Shown here: piece by piece, positions 23,590 through 28,444 of the stretch | Layout: each line of letters begins with the position of its first letter | Position numbering within the stretch: position 1 is the stretch's first letter | Source of the DNA: DASPTH01 sp035623515 | Lineage (GTDB): Bacteria > Actinomycetota > Acidimicrobiia > IMCC26256 > DASPTH01 | DNA: 28,444 nucleotides | Direction of reading: 5' to 3' | Assembly (NCBI GenBank): GCA_035623515.1 | Contig: DASPTH010000339.1 | Coordinates: 1 to 28,444, forward strand | The notes under the pieces: model-generated | The model's database searches: none | What the model saw: only the letters and a program-made list of their open reading frames with translations | Told to the model about the DNA's origin: nothing | Program-made: the position numbers and the translations under genes

Positions 23590-23661
23590 CGTGCCCGGGC
23601 CGTGCCGGTCACCGCGGAAAAGGCCGGTGACCACCGCGCCGGATCTGTCACAGTCGTCGTC

Positions 23662-24462
23662 GTGCCTCACAACATCTTCGTCGGACGTGCTGCCGAGGGC
23701 TACGACGACGGCTCCCGGGACATGTACGTCCCGAGCGTTCTCGACCCGGCCGTCGGCTTCCTTGCCGACGCGGCGCGCGGCGGACGGGCGCTCGAGTTCG
23801 GGATCGGCACCGGCCGCGTGGCGCTGCCACTCAGCGGACGAGGTGTCGAGGTGCACGGCATCGACATCTCCGCCGACATGGTGGCGCAGCTGCGCGCGAA
23901 GACGGGATCGGAAACCATCGGGGTGACGATCGGAGACTTTGCGACCACGAAGGTGCCCGGGGAGTTCTCACTCGTCTATCTCGTGTTCAACGCCATCTCG
24001 AACTTGACGACGCAAGACGAGCAGGTCGAATGCTTCCGGAACGCCGCCGCGCACCTCGCGCCGGGCGGGCGCTTCGTCATCGAGTTGTGGCTCCCCGACC
24101 TGCAGCGGTTCCCGCCGGGTGCGCTGGCACTGCCGTTCGCGGTCGGCGAATCGCATCTCGGCTGGGACGAGATCGACGTCGCGACGCAACAAGGCGTCTC
24201 GCGCCACTACTTCATCACCGGTACCCAGGTCGCGCGCTTCGACAGCCCCTTTCGTTACGCCTGGCCGGCCGAGCTCGACCTCATAGCCCGGATCGCCGGA
24301 CTCACGCTGCAGGAGCGCTGGGGTGATTGGGACCGCTCGCCGTTCACGAGCGAGAGCACGAAGCACATCTCGGTGTGGCAACACCCGGCCGGTCAGCGGG
24401 GCGGCGGCTCGAGCGGAAACGCCTGGAGCCGACCGGCGGTGCGTCGCCCGTACGTGCGGTAG
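23662..24462 (+). CDS. Class I SAM-dependent methyltransferase
   Basis: A 266-residue predicted methyltransferase with the Rossmann-like SAM fold. Motif I is LEFGIGTGRVALPL (E45, G47-G51), with the acidic ribose-binding residue in HGIDIS about 20 residues later, a motif-IV-like stretch VYLVFNAISNLTT and post-IV LAPGGRFVIELWLPD. The family usually starts at PHNIF followed by AEGYDD, so the GTG at 23662 is chosen; an in-frame GTG at 23602 would add 20 residues unlike the family, and neither has a good SD. The last about 23 residues (arginine- and glycine-rich) exceed the usual ISVW ending and overlap the 3' end of the convergent SnoaL-like gene by 70 bases. The methyl acceptor is unknown. Confidence 0.88.
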   Translation: MPHNIFVGRAAEGYDDGSRDMYVPSVLDPAVGFLADAARGGRALEFGIGTGRVALPLSGRGVEVHGIDISADMVAQLRAKTGSETIGVTIGDFATTKVPGEFSLVYLVFNAISNLTTQDEQVECFRNAAAHLAPGGRFVIELWLPDLQRFPPGALALPFAVGESHLGWDEIDVATQQGVSRHYFITGTQVARFDSPFRYAWPAELDLIARIAGLTLQERWGDWDRSPFTSESTKHISVWQHPAGQRGGGSSGNAWSRPAVRRPYVR

Positions 24463-24872
24463 TCGCGTCGAGCGAAGCGCCACGTGCCCTCGAAGACCGC
24501 ATACTCGTCCTCGTACAGACCGTAGAACTCGTTCCAGTCGCCGGTCTCGCCGTCCTCGGCGACCTCGAGCGAGTAGGAGCGCCCGCGAGCAGTGCCGTCG
24601 GTGCCGATCGCCACGACGAAGTTCAAGGGGATGTACTCGTAGAAGGTGAAGCGCTGGTTCATCTTCGCGCCGAACGCACCGAACTCGATCGGTCCGTCGA
24701 CCTCGAAGACCGTCCCCGAGCGCGTGTCGAACGTGAACTGCGCGTCGGGTGTCGCGATCGCCGTCACTTCGCTCCAGGCCTGCCGGGTCGCGATGTCGGC
24801 ATAGGCGCGCTGCAACCGCTGGATGGCGAGATAGGCGAAGGCGTCGTCGTCCATGGCATCCCACTGTTGCAC
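24393..24872 (-). CDS. SnoaL-like/NTF2-fold protein
   Basis: A 159-residue small alpha+beta protein of the SnoaL-like (nuclear-transport-factor-2) fold. The helix AIQRLQRAYADIATRQAW, the strand TPDAQFTFDTRSG and the closing NEFYGLYEDEYAVFEGTWRF-ARRDY are typical of polyketide cyclase/dehydratase-like or ring-processing proteins, which range from enzymes to ligand-binding helpers. A GTG at 24872 is chosen because GGAGGAG lies 6-7 bases before it; ATG 24854 in the same frame is a fallback that loses six residues. It is divergent from the TauD gene (91 bases, with an inverted repeat) and overlaps the methyltransferase end by 70 bases. Substrate or partner unknown. Confidence 0.85.
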   Translation of the reverse strand: MQQWDAMDDDAFAYLAIQRLQRAYADIATRQAWSEVTAIATPDAQFTFDTRSGTVFEVDGPIEFGAFGAKMNQRFTFYEYIPLNFVVAIGTDGTARGRSYSLEVAEDGETGDWNEFYGLYEDEYAVFEGTWRFARRDYRTYGRRTAGRLQAFPLEPPPR

Positions 24873-24905
24873 GACTGCTCCTCCCACGCGTTCGGGGCTC
24901 CGAGC

Positions 24906-24940
24906 CGGGAGTCGGCGCGGCGGCGAGTCGTAGACTCCCG
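24906..24940. promoter_or_regulatory. 8-bp inverted repeat in the SnoaL/TauD divergent gap
   Basis: CGGGAGTC (24906-24913) and GACTCCCG (24933-24940) are perfect inverted copies 19 bases apart, in the 91-base gap between the divergent SnoaL-like and TauD genes. The right arm overlaps a TAGACT -10-like hexamer (24931-24936) for the TauD gene. The layout suits a dimeric regulator binding two half-sites; the regulator is not identified. Confidence 0.35.
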
Positions 24941-24963
24941 ACCGTCGTGACCAGGAGTTGCTG

Positions 24964-25851
24964 ATGCGAGTCGTGCCCCTGTCGGAGGCGCTCGGAGCGG
25001 AGCTGTACGACTTCGACATCGCACGGCCGTGCACCCCCGCGGAACAGGCGGAGCTGCGCGAGCACTTCTGCGAGCACCACCTGCTCCTCGTGCGCGGCCA
25101 GGACGTCACTGCCGACGACCAGAGCCGGTTCGTCGGGAACTTCGGCCCGCTCCACACGAGGGCCGACGGGATGCAGGAGACGTTCGTCACCAACATCACC
25201 GCAGCCGGGGAGCCGGCGCCGAGGACGGGCACGGCACGGCTGATCTGGCACCAGGACGGTACGTACGGGCTCCGGCCCGGGATCGCCACGTCGCTCTGGG
25301 CGCAAGAGGTCGCGCCCGACGCCGTCCCCACGTTGTTCGCCAACGCCGTGCGCGCGCTCGAGCGGATGCCCGCCGACCTGCGGGCGCGCATCGAGACCCT
25401 GCACGCGCTGCACCTGCGCAACCTCGACGACGAGCGGACCGACTACCGGTGGCGAGCGGAGAACATCCCCGCCGACGCCGAGCCCGGTCAGTTCCGCGCG
25501 CACGAGCACCCGATCGTCTACCCGATGCCGCACACCGACCAGCGGACGATCCTGGTCAACGAGCTGCTCACCAGCCACGTCGTCGAGCTGCCGCGCGACG
25601 AGGGTGAGGCGCTCATCCAGGAGTTGTTCGCCGCGATCTACGCGGACGACAACGTGTACGCGCACCACTGGCAGACGAACGACGTGATCATCTGGGACAA
25701 CCAGGCGTTGCAACACTGCCGACCGGCCGAGATGGGGCTCCCCGTCCGCCGCCTGCGGCGCCAGTCGATCGACGGCTGGTACACGGGCGACGGAGTGTTG
25801 CATTGGGAGGAGACGGTCGTCGCCTTCGTCTCCGAGAGGAGAGCAGGATGA
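24964..25851 (+). CDS. TauD/TfdA-family Fe(II)/2-oxoglutarate dioxygenase
   Basis: A 295-residue 2-oxoglutarate-dependent oxygenase of the TauD/TfdA family, which hydroxylates an unactivated carbon next to an acid, sulfonate or ether group and couples this to decarboxylation of 2-oxoglutarate. The iron-binding triad is H96 and D98 (WHQDGTY) with H251 (ALQHCRP). An arginine cluster at 262-266 (RRLRR) stands where TauD places its 2-oxoglutarate and substrate arginines. ATG 24964 is selected over a TTG at 24958 because AGGAG lies 6 bases before it. Its stop is overlapped by the start of the Gfo/Idh gene (ATGA), implying coupled translation. Family members act on taurine, 2,4-D, alkyl sulfates and others, so substrate stays open. 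Confidence 0.93.
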   Translation: MRVVPLSEALGAELYDFDIARPCTPAEQAELREHFCEHHLLLVRGQDVTADDQSRFVGNFGPLHTRADGMQETFVTNITAAGEPAPRTGTARLIWHQDGTYGLRPGIATSLWAQEVAPDAVPTLFANAVRALERMPADLRARIETLHALHLRNLDDERTDYRWRAENIPADAEPGQFRAHEHPIVYPMPHTDQRTILVNELLTSHVVELPRDEGEALIQELFAAIYADDNVYAHHWQTNDVIIWDNQALQHCRPAEMGLPVRRLRRQSIDGWYTGDGVLHWEETVVAFVSERRAG

Positions 25852-26804
25852 CCGAGGTGGTGCGGGTCGGCGTGATCGGCACGGGCTTCGGCGCCACGAC
25901 CGTCGCTCCCGCGTTCGACGCCATCGACGACTGCACAGTGGTCGACGTGGTCACGCCGCGAGACGAGGCGGCGGTAGCGGCCCTGTGCGCGCGCGCCGAC
26001 CTGGACGTGATCTCGGTCCACTCGCCGCCGTTCCTGCACGTCGAACACGTTCGCCGCGCGATCGACGCCGGTCACGCGGTGCACTGCGACAAGCCGTTCG
26101 GTCGCAACGCCGACGAGGCGGCGGTGATGACCGAGCTCGCCAAGGAGGCCGGCGTGGTGGGCCTGCTCAACTTCGAGCGGCGGTTCGATCCGGGCCGCGA
26201 GCTGGTGCGCGCGCTCGTGAACGACGGTGCAATCGGCCAACCCCACCACTTCCAGTACTCGCGGCACATCGCGTACCCGGGGCGTCCCTGGAACTGGCTC
26301 AACAGCAAGGAGCTCGGCGGCGGGTGGCTCGGCGGGCAGGGCTCCCACCTGATCGACTGTTGTCGTTGGATGTTCGGCGAGATCGTCGACGCGGTCGCGG
26401 TGATGCGGACGATCGTGGCCGAACGACCGGGTCCCGACGGGCGGCCGGTGCAATGCGACGCCGACGACGGGTTCGTCGCGTCGCTCCGGACCGCGACGGG
26501 GGTCACCGCCGTGATCGACTGCGCGATCGAGTCACCCGTGAACACCGGCGAACGCACCGCCGTCTTCGGGAGCACCGGCCTGCTCGAGCTCGACGGCGAG
26601 TCGATCGTCCTGCGCACCGCGGCCGGCGACGTCGAGACCTACGAAGTCGACCTCCAGGGAAAGATCCCGCTGGTCGTGTCGATGGAGCGGTGGGCGGAGC
26701 GCATCTGCGACGCGGTCCGCACCGGGGTCGTCGAGCCGGGATGGCCGACGTTCGAAGACGGGCTCGCGTGCGCGGTCGCCATGGATCGGATGCGGCTGAG
26801 GTAG
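25848..26804 (+). CDS. Gfo/Idh/MocA-family NAD(P)-dependent oxidoreductase
   Basis: A 318-residue dehydrogenase of the Gfo/Idh/MocA family (sugar, inositol or related polyol oxidation/reduction). The Rossmann loop is VGVIGTGFGATT (8-19), and the catalytic lysine motif is CDKPFG (K82; the usual form is EKP). GGGWLGGQGSHLIDCCRW matches the C-terminal domain signature. It starts at an ATG (25848) that overlaps the TauD stop by four bases, with GAGGAG just upstream, so the two proteins are made from one message. The unusual pairing hints that the oxygenase product is a hydroxy-acid or sugar-like compound for this enzyme; that is inference. It ends 8 bases from the convergent acyl-CoA synthetase. 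Confidence 0.94.
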   Translation: MTEVVRVGVIGTGFGATTVAPAFDAIDDCTVVDVVTPRDEAAVAALCARADLDVISVHSPPFLHVEHVRRAIDAGHAVHCDKPFGRNADEAAVMTELAKEAGVVGLLNFERRFDPGRELVRALVNDGAIGQPHHFQYSRHIAYPGRPWNWLNSKELGGGWLGGQGSHLIDCCRWMFGEIVDAVAVMRTIVAERPGPDGRPVQCDADDGFVASLRTATGVTAVIDCAIESPVNTGERTAVFGSTGLLELDGESIVLRTAAGDVETYEVDLQGKIPLVVSMERWAERICDAVRTGVVEPGWPTFEDGLACAVAMDRMRLR

Positions 26805-26812
26805 CGAGTCTG

Positions 26813-28351
26813 TCAGCCGCCGGCTCGCAGCTCGCGCTTGAGCACCTTGCCGGACGGGTTCCGCGGCAACGCGTCGAGGAAGACGATCTCCTTGGGGACC
26901 TTGAACCGCGCGAGCTGACCGCGGCAGTGCTCGACGAGCTCGTCGGACGTCGCGGTCGCGTCCGGCCGCAGCACGACGAACGCCACCGGTACCTCTCCCC
27001 ATCGATCGTCGGGTCGACCCACCACGGCCGCTTCCAGGACGGCGCCGTGCTCGTAGAGCACCCGTTCGACTTCCGAGCCGGCGATGTTCTCGCCGCCCGA
27101 CAGGATCATGTCCTTCAGCCGGTCGACGATGAAGAGGTACCCGTCGTCGTCGCGGACCCCGATGTCGCCGGTGTGGAACCAGCCGCCGGCGAACGCGGCC
27201 TCGGTCGCTTCCGGGTCGCGCCAGTAGCCCTTGAACACCTTGGGACCGCGCAGGACGACTTCACCCCGCTCCCCCGCCGGCAGCGACCTGCGCTGCTCGT
27301 CCCAGATGTCGAGCTCGAGGTAGAGGCACGGGCGGCCGACACTGCCGAGCTTCGTGACGATGCTGTCGCGGTCGAGGAAGGTGTCGCCCGACACCGTCTC
27401 GGTGAGACCGTACGCGTCGGCGAACCACGCGGCGGGAAACGTCCGCTGGAGCCGCTCGATCAGCGGGATCGGCATCTTCTCGCCGCCGTTGATGATCAAC
27501 CGCACCGACGAGAGGTCGCGTTGCTCGATGTCGGGCAGCGCCATGATCGCGTTCACCATCGCGGGCGCGAGCCACACGGTGCTCACGCGGGAATGCTCGA
27601 TCTCGTCGACGACCGCGGCCGCCTCGAACACGCGGTGGATGATCGTCGTGGCGCCGGCCGCGATCAGTGTGGTGGTGGTGAGGTCGAGGGCACCGACGTG
27701 GTACAGCGGGCCACAGGCGAGGCCGAGGTCGGCGTCGGTGATGCCGAACTCGACGAGGTGCGCAAGGTTCTTCCACGCGAGGTTGGCGTGCGTGATCATC
27801 ACGCCCTTCGGGCGCCCGGTGGTGCCCGACGTGTACATCAAGCGGTGGACGTCGTCGCCGGCGGCGCGGGCGGGCGGCAGCGCGCCGGGCGCCACCCGGA
27901 GCGCGGCAAGCGGCGTCCACCCGGCGGGTGCGACCGCAGGGACGCACAACCGCACGAGCGTGTCTTCCGCGCCCTTCGTCGCTTCGTTGGCCAGATCGAC
28001 GAGCGACTCGTCGCACACCAGCGCGCGGGCTTCGGAATGGTCGAGGATGTAGCGAACTTCCGGTGCGGCGAGCCGCCAGTTGATCGGCATCGCGATCGCG
28101 CCGAGGTAGTTCGCCGCGAAGATGGTCTCCAGGAACTCCGTGCAGTTGTACGACAGGAGTCCCACCACGTCGCCGGCCCCGACACCGCGTTCGTGCAGCC
28201 CGGCGGCCAGCGCGGCGGAGCGGGCCGCCATCTCGGCGTACGTGACGGTCTCGTCCCCGAACACGCACATCACATTCGCGGGTGTTCGGCTCGCGTGGTA
28301 CGCGAGGACCGCGAACCAGTTCATGTCGGCGGTCATCGGCTGCCCGTCCAT
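26813..28351 (-). CDS. Acyl-CoA synthetase / AMP-dependent ligase (ANL superfamily)
   Basis: A 512-residue AMP-forming acid-CoA ligase, which activates a carboxylic acid via acyl-adenylate and transfers it to CoA. Core motifs are the P-loop YTSGTTGRPKGVMITH (about 170-185), the YGLTET motif, GGWFHTGDIGVRDDDGYL with the ribose-binding aspartate, the hinge DRLKDMI, and the C-terminal catalytic lysine K502 (NPSGKVLK). Start is uncertain: ATG 28351 is used because MNWFAVLAYHASRTP soon after matches family N-termini; ATGs at 28336 and 28324 and a GTG at 28408 are possible. No good SD is seen for any; a TAACAC stretch at 28425-28420 on the minus strand is a weak -10. Substrate could be fatty, aromatic or terpenoid acid. 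It is convergent with the Gfo/Idh gene across 8 bases. Confidence 0.94.
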   Translation of the reverse strand: MDGQPMTADMNWFAVLAYHASRTPANVMCVFGDETVTYAEMAARSAALAAGLHERGVGAGDVVGLLSYNCTEFLETIFAANYLGAIAMPINWRLAAPEVRYILDHSEARALVCDESLVDLANEATKGAEDTLVRLCVPAVAPAGWTPLAALRVAPGALPPARAAGDDVHRLMYTSGTTGRPKGVMITHANLAWKNLAHLVEFGITDADLGLACGPLYHVGALDLTTTTLIAAGATTIIHRVFEAAAVVDEIEHSRVSTVWLAPAMVNAIMALPDIEQRDLSSVRLIINGGEKMPIPLIERLQRTFPAAWFADAYGLTETVSGDTFLDRDSIVTKLGSVGRPCLYLELDIWDEQRRSLPAGERGEVVLRGPKVFKGYWRDPEATEAAFAGGWFHTGDIGVRDDDGYLFIVDRLKDMILSGGENIAGSEVERVLYEHGAVLEAAVVGRPDDRWGEVPVAFVVLRPDATATSDELVEHCRGQLARFKVPKEIVFLDALPRNPSGKVLKRELRAGG

Positions 28352-28444
28352 CGTGGCGCGCAGCGTACCGCCCGTGTCCGGCCGTCGCGGCGTGCGAACC
28401 TTGCCCACGCGGCGGCGACGTGTTAGGCAGTCGACGACCCATGT

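Noticed and set aside
25985..28426. Plus-strand open frame of 813 codons covering the Gfo/Idh gene and the antisense of the acyl-CoA synthetase
   Set aside because: Both underlying genes have complete motifs in other frames; the long frame is a composition effect.
1..28444. tRNA, rRNA, CRISPR array, insertion sequence, prophage or riboswitch
   Set aside because: None was recognised by eye: no spaced direct repeats, no transposase or integrase motifs, and genes are packed too closely for such elements except in the short gaps described.

Overview
The window is a GC-rich (about 70 percent by eye), gene-dense bacterial segment, most likely from an actinomycete (Actinomycetota). Evidence for this is the many GTG starts and overlapping genes, a STAND-type cyclase/ATPase regulator, three luciferase-like (LLM/F420-type) oxidoreductases, a DUF35-thiolase fusion, and TAnnnT -10 hexamers sitting directly against start codons as in leaderless actinobacterial mRNAs. 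A lineage such as Acidimicrobiia would fit the gene mix, but that is a guess. No rRNA, tRNA, CRISPR array, insertion sequence or phage gene was seen, so this looks like stable chromosome.

Layout. (1) 1-5.9 kb, regulation and envelope: the end of a NarL-type sensor kinase with its response regulator, a convergent 918-residue cyclase-ATPase-TPR regulator, a ZIP metal transporter with a metalloregulator-like operator over its promoter, and a small secreted protein. (2) 6-9.4 kb: an LLM oxidoreductase, a tandem carboxymuconolactone-decarboxylase-fold protein, and a divergent enoyl-CoA hydratase-like/SDR pair separated by only 27 bases. (3) 9.5-13.6 kb: two adjacent full-length paralogues, each a predicted alpha/beta-hydrolase followed by a PKD domain and without a signal peptide. 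(4) 13.7-20.7 kb: a DUF35-Ltp2-like thiolase-fold fusion, a stand-alone cyclic-nucleotide-binding protein, then a co-directional amidase, LLM oxidoreductase, SDR and amidohydrolase. (5) 20.7-28.4 kb: a secreted cysteine-containing protein, a third LLM oxidoreductase, a DUF1028 protein, a methyltransferase, a SnoaL-like protein, a TauD/TfdA dioxygenase whose stop overlaps the start of a Gfo/Idh/MocA oxidoreductase, and an acyl-CoA synthetase.

How the genes may work together. Regions 2-5 hold the steps expected for breaking down an organic acid, ester or amide via CoA thioesters: hydrolysis (amidase, two hydrolases, amidohydrolase), oxidation (LLM proteins, TauD-type dioxygenase, SDRs, Gfo/Idh), CoA activation (acyl-CoA synthetase) and carbon-carbon cleavage (enoyl-CoA hydratase-like protein, Ltp2-like aldolase). 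This is inference from family membership; the genes are in several short transcription units and the substrate cannot be read from the sequence. The most unusual items are the paired cytoplasmic-looking PKD hydrolases, the fused DUF35-aldolase with a changed zinc knuckle, the overlapping divergent promoters at 8.6 kb, and the metal-box-like operator before the ZIP gene.
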